DNA from: a virus
Length of the DNA: 64,000 bases
Direction: 5' to 3' (one strand)
Virus record (IMG/VR): IMGVR_UViG_3300028840_003271
Span: 62,001 to 126,000 of that record
In this document: piece by piece, positions 46,994-55,643 of the stretch
Position numbering within the stretch: the first letter of the stretch is position 1
Layout: the number at the start of each line of letters is the position of its first letter
Notes under the pieces: model-generated
The model's database searches: none
What the model was told of the DNA's origin: nothing
What the model saw: the letters and a program-made list of their open reading frames with translations, nothing else
Program-made: the position numbers and the translations under genes

Positions 46994-47542
46994 TTATGGA
47001 TCATATGATATATTAGTACGATTTCCATCATTATCTACTGTAATAGTGATTCGATCTGTACTTCCATCTAAACCTTTAAATGTTTCTGTACTTGTACCAG
47101 CTCCAGATGGAATTTTTCCAGCAATTACAGCACCCAAATATCTTAAAGTTTGTCTAACTGTTTTTGTATCAATAGTTCCTGCTAAATCTAATAATGCCGT
47201 TCCAACATCGTTTTTTTCTTCTGGAGTTAAATTTACAATTCCAGTACCGTCCCAATTTATATTAGATTGACCAATTGGAGGAAAATCTCCTTCTCCCAAA
47301 TTTGTTCCAGTTTGATTAAGCATATATGCTTGATATTTACCAGCTTTAACTGTAGGTACTGTAAAACTGTATATTGCTGTATTACCAATTTCTGAACCAG
47401 TAATAGCATATTTTGACACATTTCCTACTGAATAACTTTCAAAACTTGTACTATCTGTATTATACCAATTTGTATTTTCATCTAAAACAACTATTACTAA
47501 ATTTAGTCCAGTTGTTAATACTCCTGTTAATTTATTTCCCAT
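46994..47542 (-). CDS. Hypothetical virion-operon protein
   Basis: 182 residues, MGNKLTGVLTTGLNLVIVVL. GKYQAYMLNQTGTNLGEGDFPPIG and a C-terminal GLDGSTDRITITVDNDGN have the look of fibre-associated proteins. A minus-strand GGTGTATAAT motif lies 33 bases upstream, so this is the first gene of the operon that runs to 41213. Confidence 0.65.
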   Translation of the reverse strand: MGNKLTGVLTTGLNLVIVVLDENTNWYNTDSTSFESYSVGNVSKYAITGSEIGNTAIYSFTVPTVKAGKYQAYMLNQTGTNLGEGDFPPIGQSNINWDGTGIVNLTPEEKNDVGTALLDLAGTIDTKTVRQTLRYLGAVIAGKIPSGAGTSTETFKGLDGSTDRITITVDNDGNRTNISYDP

Positions 47543-47574
47543 TTTTTCTGCTTATTTGTATTGTAAGTTGTAAT

Positions 47575-47584
47575 ATTATACACC
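47575..47584 (-). promoter_or_regulatory. GGTGTATAAT promoter motif
   Basis: Minus-strand GGTGTATAAT, 33 bases before the gene at 46994-47542, followed by ATTACAACTTACAA. It would drive the appendage operon 47542 to 41213. Confidence 0.65.
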
Positions 47585-47592
47585 GAAATTGT

Positions 47593-49092
47593 TTATTCAA
47601 GTATCCAAGTTGTAGGATGGTTTGACAATGTCCATTGTGTTGGTTGAGTGTTTAAAGTCCATTTACTTGAATTAGGTAATTTTGGTACGACATTAATTTC
47701 ATAAACTAAGATTTCATTAAAAGTGGTTGGTGGTATAGTGACTGATTTTAGTTCTATATTTAATTGTTTATTTTCTTTAATAATATTTTTAAAACTAGTT
47801 GGTAAAACTTTATTTTGTTCGATTATTTGTGGAAAAGAAAATGTAAAATTGTGTGTAGATAATGATGCTAGTTCTTGTATAAAAGAAAGATTATGTATTT
47901 TTGATGTAGATAATATTTCTATCCAAGAATAATTTAAAATTGTTGTTTTGAGCAAGGTACATAACCAAGATAAATTATAAATTTTTGATGTTGATAGGGT
48001 TTTAGTAAATGATATTGGTAATATATTTAAAGATGATAAAGTTTGTGTCCAAGAAAAATTTTTAATTTTATTAATCGATATAGTATTAATAAGATCCAAA
48101 TTAAGTTGTTTGTTTAATGTTGGTAATGGTGTAGATATTCCACGAAGAGTTTTTGTTCTAAAAGTTAGTGGTTTGAATGTTGTTGGAGCAAAAGTAAGTT
48201 TGTTTTGTCCTATACCATATATTATATTTTGTAGATTTTCAATATTAGATGTTTTGTTTGATATTAAGTTAGAATACCAACTTACATTAGGAACTTTATT
48301 TTCTGATAATGTAGATGACCAACAAACATTATAAATATGTGATTTTGAAACCGGAGTTGATGAAGTACCACCACACAAATTAATTGGTCGAGAAGGATAA
48401 ATTATAGGTGGATGATCGGCTGTTGATGGAGTGTTATAGGGAGTCATATTATAACCACCTATTATATCATGGTCTCCATCATTTTTATCATAAATTCCAC
48501 CTAATGGCCAATATCCAACTAGACCTTGTCGAAAAAATAATGGTGAATAACCAGCAGCTAATGCTGGAACGGCTAATCTTTCAAATTCATCTGCTTTATC
48601 TGATGCTGTATTACCTGGCCAATTACTTAAGTTCCAAATTGCTGTTTCTGCAACACGACCAGAAAAATAATATGATACACCTCCATTCCAACGAGAAGCT
48701 CCTATTGTTGTATTATCTAAACCACCTGGTGTTTTATCTGTATTGTTTGTTCCTTTTGATCCACCATTTAATAAAACGCGACGATCAGTACCAGAAACAA
48801 ATAATCCAATAGCATGGTGCCACTTGTTTGTTGTATATGCAATACTAGAATCTGCTGCTCCTGCTCCTGCTGCTTCCCATGTCCAAGCTCGAACGGGATC
48901 GTTTGTTACACCGCCCATTATAGAAAGAGAGTGAACATTAGTCCATGAAGCATCTCCAATACTAAGAATTGTTTGACTAACTATTAAAGTATCAGTATAA
49001 AACCAGCCACATAATACAAACGGTGGTGATGATATTACAGCAGCATTATGATGTAAATATTCGTTACTACTATCATTAAATAGTCGTGCCAT
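47593..49092 (-). CDS. LamG-domain fibre protein with novel C-terminal repeats
   Basis: 499 residues. Residues 1-210 are a LamG-like concanavalin domain (FNDSSNEYLHHN, FVLCGWFYTDTL, NKWHHAIGLFVSGTDRRVLLNG, YYFSGRVAETAIWN). Residues about 250-460 carry some ten degenerate units of about 20 residues with a core K-I/L-x-N-x/L-S-W/F-x-x-x-L-x (for example KIKNFSWTQTLSSLNILP and KIHNLSFIQELASLSTHN). The units look like a long thin shaft, not a known family. Three closing WTL-type short motifs end it. Probably a receptor-binding fibre. Confidence 0.72.
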   Translation of the reverse strand: MARLFNDSSNEYLHHNAAVISSPPFVLCGWFYTDTLIVSQTILSIGDASWTNVHSLSIMGGVTNDPVRAWTWEAAGAGAADSSIAYTTNKWHHAIGLFVSGTDRRVLLNGGSKGTNNTDKTPGGLDNTTIGASRWNGGVSYYFSGRVAETAIWNLSNWPGNTASDKADEFERLAVPALAAGYSPLFFRQGLVGYWPLGGIYDKNDGDHDIIGGYNMTPYNTPSTADHPPIIYPSRPINLCGGTSSTPVSKSHIYNVCWSSTLSENKVPNVSWYSNLISNKTSNIENLQNIIYGIGQNKLTFAPTTFKPLTFRTKTLRGISTPLPTLNKQLNLDLINTISINKIKNFSWTQTLSSLNILPISFTKTLSTSKIYNLSWLCTLLKTTILNYSWIEILSTSKIHNLSFIQELASLSTHNFTFSFPQIIEQNKVLPTSFKNIIKENKQLNIELKSVTIPPTTFNEILVYEINVVPKLPNSSKWTLNTQPTQWTLSNHPTTWILE

Positions 49093-49101
49093 ATTTAAGT
49101 T

Positions 49102-49617
49102 TTATCCATCGTCTTGAATTTCTAAACAACTAATAAAAAGGTCGCCAGACGCAGTATCTCCTGGAGAATCGGTATCTCGTCGAAGACCAAATCTTACCAA
49201 ATCTCCAACAGCCATACTATCGTTGTTATTTAAATCAATTTCTAAAGTTAAAGGATTAGTACCATCACTACTTAAATCTTTAATTCCACTATTAACAGAA
49301 TCCCAAGAAGTAGCAATATTCATATTTAAAGTATCAGAATTGGGAGTTTTGGATTCTACAAACACATCTAAAACAACTCCATTACCATCGTTTTTATATT
49401 CACTGTATAGATATATTACAGCCTTTGGTCCGCTTCCAGTATATTGAGTGGGTACAGCTACCTCTGGAGTAAGAGCTGCTTCTTCATTTGTAGCATCAAA
49501 TGCTAATGCTGGTCGTCCACTATGAGATACGAAATTTGCTCCAGCGTCTTCATTTACTAATTGTTCATTTATATCTGGAATAAAACTTGAGGCTGGAAAT
49601 TCTAATATTGTAGCCAT
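49102..49617 (-). CDS. Fibre or virion beta-sandwich protein
   Basis: 171 residues, MATILEFPASSFIPDINEQL. Beta-sandwich pattern with GVVLDVFVESKTPNSDTLNM and DLVRFGLRRDTDSPGDTASGD, common in phage fibre-associated proteins of the DUF-like kind (exact family not recalled). It is the first gene of a minus-strand unit whose start faces a divergent promoter pair at 49646-49673. AAGGAAAATGAAC precedes the ATG. Confidence 0.65.
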   Translation of the reverse strand: MATILEFPASSFIPDINEQLVNEDAGANFVSHSGRPALAFDATNEEAALTPEVAVPTQYTGSGPKAVIYLYSEYKNDGNGVVLDVFVESKTPNSDTLNMNIATSWDSVNSGIKDLSSDGTNPLTLEIDLNNNDSMAVGDLVRFGLRRDTDSPGDTASGDLFISCLEIQDDG

Positions 49618-49645
49618 TTAAAGTTCATTTTCCTTATTTTATTGT

Positions 49646-49673
49646 GGTGTATAATCTATATATATTATACACT
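49646..49673. promoter_or_regulatory. Back-to-back GGTGTATAAT and AGTGTATAAT motifs (divergent promoters)
   Basis: Plus-strand GGTGTATAAT at 49646-49655 faces the gene at 49684. Minus-strand AGTGTATAAT at 49664-49673 faces the gene at 49102-49617. The two halves make a 28-bp near-palindrome. Divergent use of the same motif fits a true promoter element. Confidence 0.7.
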
Positions 49674-49683
49674 ATGGAGATGT

Positions 49684-50220
49684 ATGGTGACTAATCCTTT
49701 TTCTGGAATAATTACGTCGGACTTAAAAGCTTTATTTACTAATGCTATTGATGCTTTATTGGAAGACGATGCCTGCATGATAAAATGTAAATTAATTTAC
49801 GGAGATACAAAATGGTCTAATTGTTGTAATTGTATTTTTGACGCTACTAAAAATCGTTCATCAAATAAATATAAATCCGGTGGGCCGACTCCTTTTTATC
49901 ATGGTGTGTGTCCACATTGTAAGGGAGTTGGTAGAGTGGCTACAGAATCTACAGAAGATATTTATTTATTACCTTTATGGAATTATCGAGATTGGATTAC
50001 GTGGGCTGGGTCGGCGGAAAAAAGTCGTTATCCAGAAGGTTCTGTACAAACAATGAGTAAAATGAATACTTTAGCACAATTATCGAGAGCAAAAGAAGTA
50101 ATAATTAACACGGATATTACACATTATGAGCACCACAAATTTACACGAGCAGGAAAACCAACACCAATTGGATTTGGAAATGATGCTTATATTTTTACTA
50201 TGTGGGAACATTTAAAATAA
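49684..50220 (+). CDS. Zinc-containing head-tail connector-like protein
   Basis: 178 residues from ATG 49684 (MVTNPFSGIITSDLKALFTN), with GGAG a few bases upstream. CCNCIFDA and CPHCKGVGR form a four-Cys zinc ribbon, a layout I recall in small neck-region proteins of phages that follow capsid genes. It begins the plus-strand tail block. Its role as a completion protein is inferred from position. Confidence 0.65.
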   Translation: MVTNPFSGIITSDLKALFTNAIDALLEDDACMIKCKLIYGDTKWSNCCNCIFDATKNRSSNKYKSGGPTPFYHGVCPHCKGVGRVATESTEDIYLLPLWNYRDWITWAGSAEKSRYPEGSVQTMSKMNTLAQLSRAKEVIINTDITHYEHHKFTRAGKPTPIGFGNDAYIFTMWEHLK

Positions 50221-50879
50221 TGTCAGAAGTTACAGCAGCACAATTAGAAATTAAATTTAATGTAAAGTCGATGAAAAATTCGGTTATTTTGAAGATGTTG
50301 GCTCAAAAAATTAAACCAAAATTAGATACAATTGCTTATAAATTGTCTGAAGAAATTAAAACTCAATTTAAACATTTAATTTTTACTCATCCAGTAATTA
50401 CAGCAATAATGAATGATAGATTGGGTGGTGAAGTGGGCGTGGATTATGCTGAAAGTAGAATGGATTATATTATTCACGTTTGGACTAATGGTTTAAAATT
50501 AACTACAAAATCCGTAACGACCGGACATAATGAATTAAGAGGTGGTTTTACACTTCAAATGGTTCGTTCAAATTATGATGAAGTTTTAACTATTCGAGAT
50601 GCTATAATTAAAGAAAGAACGGTGAGACCTTTACCATGGTTACAATGGTTATTGACTGAAGGAGATAGGGCTGTTGTTCAAAATTATGATTTTGTTTTAC
50701 AACATGGAACCGGTCGAACTGGATGGGGGCATATGAGAAAAAATTGGAATCGTAAACAGTGGAGCGTTCCTACAAACGCGGCTGGTACGTCTGACAATAA
50801 TTTTGTGACTGATGTTATTTCTGTTCTCCATAAAGATTTATATAAAATGATAAAACAGGAATTCAAACGAGTGTTTTAA
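50220..50879 (+). CDS. Tail completion-like protein
   Basis: 219 residues; ATG 50220 (MSEVTAAQLEIKFNV) overlaps the upstream stop (TAATG), which fixes the start; a longer frame begins at 50202. VGVDYAESRMDYIIHVWTNGL and LPWLQWLLTEGDRAVVQNYD fit tail completion or neck proteins that sit between connector and tube genes. No catalytic motif. Confidence 0.6.
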   Translation: MSEVTAAQLEIKFNVKSMKNSVILKMLAQKIKPKLDTIAYKLSEEIKTQFKHLIFTHPVITAIMNDRLGGEVGVDYAESRMDYIIHVWTNGLKLTTKSVTTGHNELRGGFTLQMVRSNYDEVLTIRDAIIKERTVRPLPWLQWLLTEGDRAVVQNYDFVLQHGTGRTGWGHMRKNWNRKQWSVPTNAAGTSDNNFVTDVISVLHKDLYKMIKQEFKRVF

Positions 50880-51862
50880 TGGCTACGAGCTACGATTATA
50901 CTGAATTTCAAGGAGTTACGAATTTTGGTGAGACCCAACTTTTAACAGAATTGGAAAATAATTTAAAAGCATATTTAGATTGGTCTTTTTTGAGAATTGG
51001 TGCTTGGACTAATGTAAATATTTCTTCGACTGGTGGATTGGATTTATATGGTGGTTCGCCAGAGACTCTAAGGTGGGTTGATAATCCAGCTTATGCTGAT
51101 GGACAGGTTTGGCAAGGATTTCGTAAAGACTGGATTTATGAAACTGGAGTTAATTTTTCTTATAGTGGGCAAGATTATGACCCAATTAATGTGATGACTT
51201 CTGGTGTGGAAATTAATGGTACTTTTCAAACAACTGGTTTTTTTGTAAATTATCCACAAGGTCAAATAGTTTTTAATGATAGAATTCCTACTGGAAGTAC
51301 TGTAAAAGCACAATTTAGTTATCGAAATGTACAAGTAAATATTGCTGATGATGTGCCGTGGTGGAAAGAAATTCAATTACAATCATGGAGATCTGATGAT
51401 ATTCATTTTACTCAAGACCATCGTACTGGAGATTGGTCTTTAGGAGGACATCATAGAATTCAATTGCCGACTATTGTGATTGAAGCTGTTCCACGAGGTA
51501 GGTCGTTGGGTTATGAATTAGGAAATTCGGCTTTAACTGTTGAACAAGATGTTTTATGTCATATTTTGGCTGATAGTCGTGAAATGAGAAATAAATTAGT
51601 AAGTATTTTAGAAACTCAAAACGAACATACAATTTGGCTTTGGGATAGTGATGCCGTAGCTGCTGCTGAAATTACACCATTGGATTATCGTGGTGAAAGA
51701 GTACATACAAATGTTTATCCAGATATTGTTGCAGATTCCACTTATCGGTGGAAAAAATGTAGATTAAAAAATATTATGGTATCAGAAGTTGGAGTAATTA
51801 ATCCACTTTTATATGAAGGAACTGTAAGAATCACTTGTGAAGTGGTTTTTGGAACAATTTAG
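50879..51862 (+). CDS. Tail structural protein
   Basis: 327 residues. ATG overlaps the upstream stop (TTTTAATGG). All-beta with Trp-rich strands (LGGHHRIQLPTIVIEAVPRG) and a long N-terminal helix. Position before the probable tube gene suggests a tail-terminator or neck protein. No specific family recalled. Confidence 0.6.
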   Translation: MATSYDYTEFQGVTNFGETQLLTELENNLKAYLDWSFLRIGAWTNVNISSTGGLDLYGGSPETLRWVDNPAYADGQVWQGFRKDWIYETGVNFSYSGQDYDPINVMTSGVEINGTFQTTGFFVNYPQGQIVFNDRIPTGSTVKAQFSYRNVQVNIADDVPWWKEIQLQSWRSDDIHFTQDHRTGDWSLGGHHRIQLPTIVIEAVPRGRSLGYELGNSALTVEQDVLCHILADSREMRNKLVSILETQNEHTIWLWDSDAVAAAEITPLDYRGERVHTNVYPDIVADSTYRWKKCRLKNIMVSEVGVINPLLYEGTVRITCEVVFGTI

Positions 51863-51868
51863 CAAAAT

Positions 51869-51878
51869 GGTGTATAAA
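51869..51878 (+). promoter_or_regulatory. GGTGTATAAA promoter motif (variant)
   Basis: GGTGTATAAA 29 bases before the tube gene at 51907, one base from the consensus. A 2-copy GGTG follows (AATGGTGAATTTAGGAG). Confidence 0.5.
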
Positions 51879-51906
51879 TTAATGGTGAATTTAGGAGAAT
51901 ATCTAA

Positions 51907-53076
51907 ATGGCTAATGATAGAATATGGTACGCCGTTCAACAAGTTGGAATGAAGGCTTTGAACGGCGATAGTTATACTGCTGCTCACGGTGTCCAAAGTT
52001 TTGGAATGACTACAAATTTTAATTTAGATCAAGTATTCGAATTAGGACAACAGGAAATTTATGAAAATATTGAAGAAATTCCAGATGTTGAAATTACAAT
52101 GAGTAAAGTTTTGGATGGTTATCCGTTACTTTACCATTTAGCAACTAAAGGTGCTGCTACTACCGCTCCTACTTTAGCGGGTCGTCAAAATACAAAAACT
52201 TTTGTTGCTGCTGCAATTTTTCCTGACACAAATACATCGTGCGACGGTGTTGCAGATTCAATCGTAGAATGTTCTGGAATGCGAATTGGTAGTGTGGGAT
52301 ATAATTTTCCAGTTGATGGCAATTTTTCTGAAGACGTAACTCTTGTTGGAAATGATAAAATTTGGAAGGGTGATTCGAACATTTTACATACCGCTACACA
52401 AACTCGTCGAAATGCTATTAGTTTTGATGGTGCTTTTGGTAGTGAAGATTCACCTCTTGCACCTAATGTTGGAGTTAATCGTAGGCAAGATTTAATTTTT
52501 GGTGCTGGTAATGGTGAAGCAGATACAAACGGTTCATTAGATGATCCAGATGTAACGGTTTTACCACAAGAGGTTTATGGTATCACAAGTAGTGGTACTA
52601 ATGAAAAAACTAATGATGTTTATGGTGCTCACGTTTCTAACATTTCTGTTTCAGTGGATTTTGGTCGTGAACAAATTAATGAATTGGGTCGTCGTGCTCC
52701 TTATCACCGATTCGTAAACTTTCCTGTAGAAGTAACAACTGAAATTGAAGTAGTTTCAAGTAGTGGTGATATGGTATCAGCAACAGAAGATGGTATTTTG
52801 ACTGTTGGTGCTGGTGGATGTTTAGATGCTGGTAATTTGAGCCACAGAACAATTCGTATTGCTGTTTGTGAAGGAACTCGAATTTATCTTGGACGAAAAA
52901 ATAAATTGTCTTCAGTGAATTATGGTGGTGGTGATGCTGGAGGAGGAAGTGTTTCTGTATCTTATACCTATACAACTTATAGTGATTTTACAGTGATGCA
53001 TTCTGGTGATCCACATGCTAATGGTTCAACGTGGTGGGCAAATCGTGAAACTAATACTTACTTAGTTGAAGATTAG
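51907..53076 (+). CDS. Probable major tail tube protein
   Basis: 389 residues. FELGQQEIYENIEEIPDVEITMSKVLDGYPLLYHL is a segment I associate with tail tube proteins of large phages; the rest is beta-rich with several Gly-rich loops. It has its own ribosome site (TTAGGAGAATATCTAA) and promoter motif, as expected for an abundant protein, and precedes chaperone and tape-measure genes. A sheath gene is not seen in the window. Confidence 0.65.
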   Translation: MANDRIWYAVQQVGMKALNGDSYTAAHGVQSFGMTTNFNLDQVFELGQQEIYENIEEIPDVEITMSKVLDGYPLLYHLATKGAATTAPTLAGRQNTKTFVAAAIFPDTNTSCDGVADSIVECSGMRIGSVGYNFPVDGNFSEDVTLVGNDKIWKGDSNILHTATQTRRNAISFDGAFGSEDSPLAPNVGVNRRQDLIFGAGNGEADTNGSLDDPDVTVLPQEVYGITSSGTNEKTNDVYGAHVSNISVSVDFGREQINELGRRAPYHRFVNFPVEVTTEIEVVSSSGDMVSATEDGILTVGAGGCLDAGNLSHRTIRIAVCEGTRIYLGRKNKLSSVNYGGGDAGGGSVSVSYTYTTYSDFTVMHSGDPHANGSTWWANRETNTYLVED

Positions 53077-53111
53077 TTTATATATAAATTAGGATTTTTT
53101 AGGAGAAAAAA

Positions 53112-53324
53112 ATGGACGAAACACAGGAACTTTATGCTCTAATTGGACGATTATATACCGAAAATTATCGTTTAAGAATGGTTTTGAAACAGTCTCAGGA
53201 CCATATTAACAAACAAAACGAAGAATTGGAAAAGTCGAGAAGTACGATTAAGGATTTTCATCAAAGGGTTGTGGTAGAGGATCATGCAGGACCAACAAAC
53301 CTTAATTCCAAGTCTAATAAATAG
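53112..53324 (+). CDS. Small coiled-coil protein
   Basis: 70 residues, MDETQELYALIGRLYTENYR, with helical heptads through DHINKQNEELEKSRSTIKDF. AGGAGAAAAAA precedes the ATG. It overlaps the next gene by 41 bases in another phase. Possible chaperone or assembly helper. Confidence 0.6.
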   Translation: MDETQELYALIGRLYTENYRLRMVLKQSQDHINKQNEELEKSRSTIKDFHQRVVVEDHAGPTNLNSKSNK

Positions 53325-54309
53325 AATTATGTCTGGTCAATATTATTTGACTAGGTGTGGTTCTAAATATCTTATTAAACAACCCCCTCCTGCTTTACGA
53401 GCAAAAGCTCAGGTTTATTACGAAGAAATTTTGGATAAAAATAGGTTTTCAAATTGGATTACTCAACCACAGTGTCTTGCTAAATTAATTAATATGGGTG
53501 TTTTATCACCTACATATTCACAAGAATTATCCAACCTTAATAAAACTTTAGACAATCTTAAGCTCGATTTGTATCATAGTGGTTTTAATGAAAAAAAAAT
53601 GAAAAATTTAAAAAGATTAATTGGTCAAACTAAAAATAAACTTGAACGACTTTATAGTAATATGTCTTTATTAAGACCATTTACTTTAGAAGGCTATGCT
53701 TCTTTGTGTAGGCAGGAATTTTTGTGGTTAAATAGTGTTTACACATTAGACGACAGGCTTGTTTTTAATTCTTTAAATGTAGATTCAGCATTGGCTTATC
53801 GTATTTTTTCTTCTATTGCAGACCATACATTATCTATGGAACAATATCGTACAATTGCTAAACATCCAGAGTGGTATAATTATTGGAAAATTGTTCAAAT
53901 GAATTCAACTTTTCCCCTCTGTAAAGATTTAACAGAAGAACAAATTTATTTATTGAATTTTAGTAAAATGTATGATAGTGTTTATGAAAGTTATGATTGT
54001 CCATCAAGCGAAATAATTCAAGATGATGACATGTTAGATGGTTGGTTTGTTGAACAATCACGTAAGCGAGAAAAAGAAAAACGAGAAAGTATGGCTTCAA
54101 AATTAAGTGCAAAACATAGTAATGCTGATGAAATTTTTGTTGTAGCAAATTCTGAGCAGGATCGTCAAAGAATTGCTGCTATGAACAGTGCTGCTGCTAG
54201 AGCAACTAAACAAGAGAGAACTAGGTTATTAAAACAAAAAGGTGAAGCTAAGGATTCTGAATTATTACGAAACAAATTAAAGAGGAAAAATACATATGGA
54301 CGACCATGA
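53284..54309 (+). CDS. Hypothetical tail assembly-region protein
   Basis: 341 residues, starting MQDQQTLIPSLINRI; another ATG at 53329 (MSGQYYLTRCGSK) may be the real start. The N-terminal half is helical; the C-terminal third is basic (SRKREKEKRESMASK ... KLKRKNTYGRP). Lies between tube and tail chaperone genes, so probably in tail assembly. Function unknown. Confidence 0.6.
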   Translation: MQDQQTLIPSLINRIMSGQYYLTRCGSKYLIKQPPPALRAKAQVYYEEILDKNRFSNWITQPQCLAKLINMGVLSPTYSQELSNLNKTLDNLKLDLYHSGFNEKKMKNLKRLIGQTKNKLERLYSNMSLLRPFTLEGYASLCRQEFLWLNSVYTLDDRLVFNSLNVDSALAYRIFSSIADHTLSMEQYRTIAKHPEWYNYWKIVQMNSTFPLCKDLTEEQIYLLNFSKMYDSVYESYDCPSSEIIQDDDMLDGWFVEQSRKREKEKRESMASKLSAKHSNADEIFVVANSEQDRQRIAAMNSAAARATKQERTRLLKQKGEAKDSELLRNKLKRKNTYGRP

Positions 54310-54682
54310 AACTTTACAAAGACGATATAATGCTTATAAAAAATTACAAGAAGATAGATATCTTGAAAGTTGTAAAAAGCGTCTGACTACTCTTATACAG
54401 AAAAAAATTCAAACAACAATGATTGGTGCTTTAGCAGAATTTGAACAATTGTTTGGATATTTATGGGGTATGGGTAAGGATGATATTGATTTAGACGAGG
54501 ATGAATTGAATTTTCGTCGTCAATGGGATAAGGCGAGAACAGAAATTTTAAACAATGGAAATAGTCAAATACGAGCATGTGTAGAAGAAATTGCTCAATA
54601 TACTATTAAATGGAACCGTTATCATACTGAATTTATTGTAAAACCTAAAGAAATGAAAGATAAAGAGGAAAAAAATGGATAA
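54296..54682 (+). CDS. Hypothetical helical tail-region protein
   Basis: 128 residues, MDDHETLQRRYNAYKKLQED. AGAGGAAAAATACAT precedes the ATG, inside the upstream gene's end. Predicted helices with an acidic DDIDLDEDELNFRRQ centre. Overlaps the next gene by eight bases. Likely tail assembly. Confidence 0.6.
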   Translation: MDDHETLQRRYNAYKKLQEDRYLESCKKRLTTLIQKKIQTTMIGALAEFEQLFGYLWGMGKDDIDLDEDELNFRRQWDKARTEILNNGNSQIRACVEEIAQYTIKWNRYHTEFIVKPKEMKDKEEKNG

Positions 54683-55544
54683 CACAAAAGAACAGAAATT
54701 TGAGGAATTTAAAATTACTCTGGATGATAAAGAAGTGGAATTTCGAGTCAATCGACCAAGTTTGGCTGACCAACGAGAAGCAAATAAGGTTCGTAATAGA
54801 ACTTTTACTGAAATGTTAAAATCTGGTGCTCCATTACGCCGTGAGTTACAAAATGAGTTAAAAAAGAGAGGAACTTGGAATGATGTTGTAGATAAACAAT
54901 TGAACGAATTAATTGAAAAAATAAATAATGGTGAAAAAAGATTGGCTCAGGGTGGATTTGATTTAGACGATGCTAAAGAACTTGCTTTACAAATGCGACG
55001 TTGGAGGCGTCAACAACGAGAATTGTTATTTGAGTTAAGTGAGCTTACAGACGCTACTGTTGAGGGGCAATCTGATAATATGGCGTTTAATTATCTTGTT
55101 TCAGTATGTACGGTGTATAATATAGATGGAAAATGGAAAAAATATTTTAAAGATTTAGATGATTATTTGGAAAAAATTACGACAGAAGTTGCTTTTACAT
55201 CAGCAAGTAAGTTAGCAGTTTTAACACAGCAAATTAGTTATGAGACAGATGCAGATTTAGCAGAAAATAAATTTTTGGTAGATTTTGATTTTGCTGATGA
55301 AAATTTAAGATTGGTAAACGAGGATGGAAAATTGGTTGATGAAAATGGTAGTTTGGTTGATGAATTTGGTAGGTTGATAGATGAAGAAGGTAATTTAGTG
55401 GACGACGAAAAAACACCAATAACTGAAAGTGGAGATTTTAAGGTTGAAAATAAGGGATTTTTGAAAGGCGGAAAAGTTGTGTTTGGAAAATCTCATAAAG
55501 AAAAAGTAGAAAAAGTAGAAAAAACCAAAAAAGAAAAAGATTAA
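54675..55544 (+). CDS. Tail assembly chaperone-like protein with acidic octapeptide repeats
   Basis: 289 residues. The core EFRVNRPSLADQREANKVRNRTFTEMLKSGAPLRRELQ ... SDNMAFNYLVSVCTVYNIDGK follows a pattern I recall for tail assembly chaperones upstream of tape measure genes. Residues 220-250 contain four or five copies of LVDE-x-G-x, for example LVNEDGKLVDENGSLVDEFG, not part of that family. AAAGAGGAAAAAA precedes the ATG. It has no visible slippery frameshift at its end. Confidence 0.65.
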   Translation: MDNTKEQKFEEFKITLDDKEVEFRVNRPSLADQREANKVRNRTFTEMLKSGAPLRRELQNELKKRGTWNDVVDKQLNELIEKINNGEKRLAQGGFDLDDAKELALQMRRWRRQQRELLFELSELTDATVEGQSDNMAFNYLVSVCTVYNIDGKWKKYFKDLDDYLEKITTEVAFTSASKLAVLTQQISYETDADLAENKFLVDFDFADENLRLVNEDGKLVDENGSLVDEFGRLIDEEGNLVDDEKTPITESGDFKVENKGFLKGGKVVFGKSHKEKVEKVEKTKKEKD

Positions 55545-55555
55545 TAAACGGATAG

Positions 55556-55600
55556 GCGTGTTCGGATAGTGTTATTTTTATAATAATTTTACGGACACGC
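55556..55600 (+). terminator. Possible terminator
   Basis: GCGTGTTCG ... CGGACACGC form a 9-bp stem (one G-U) with a long AT-rich loop, followed by T-rich TATATTTATATATTTTTTTTT. It comes 12 bases after the chaperone-like gene. The loop is longer than usual, so confidence is moderate. Confidence 0.55.
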
Positions 55601-55643
55601 TATATTTATATATTTTTTTTTCTCAATAAAAATTTAAGATAAA

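Noticed and set aside
50879-53076. Tail sheath gene (contractile tail)
   Set aside because: Neither the 327- nor the 389-residue protein shows sheath motifs I can recognise; the tail type is left open.
55112-55121. GGTGTATAAT inside the chaperone-like gene as a promoter
   Set aside because: It encodes TVYNI in a conserved part of the protein and does not sit before a gene start. It could still be active; evidence is lacking.
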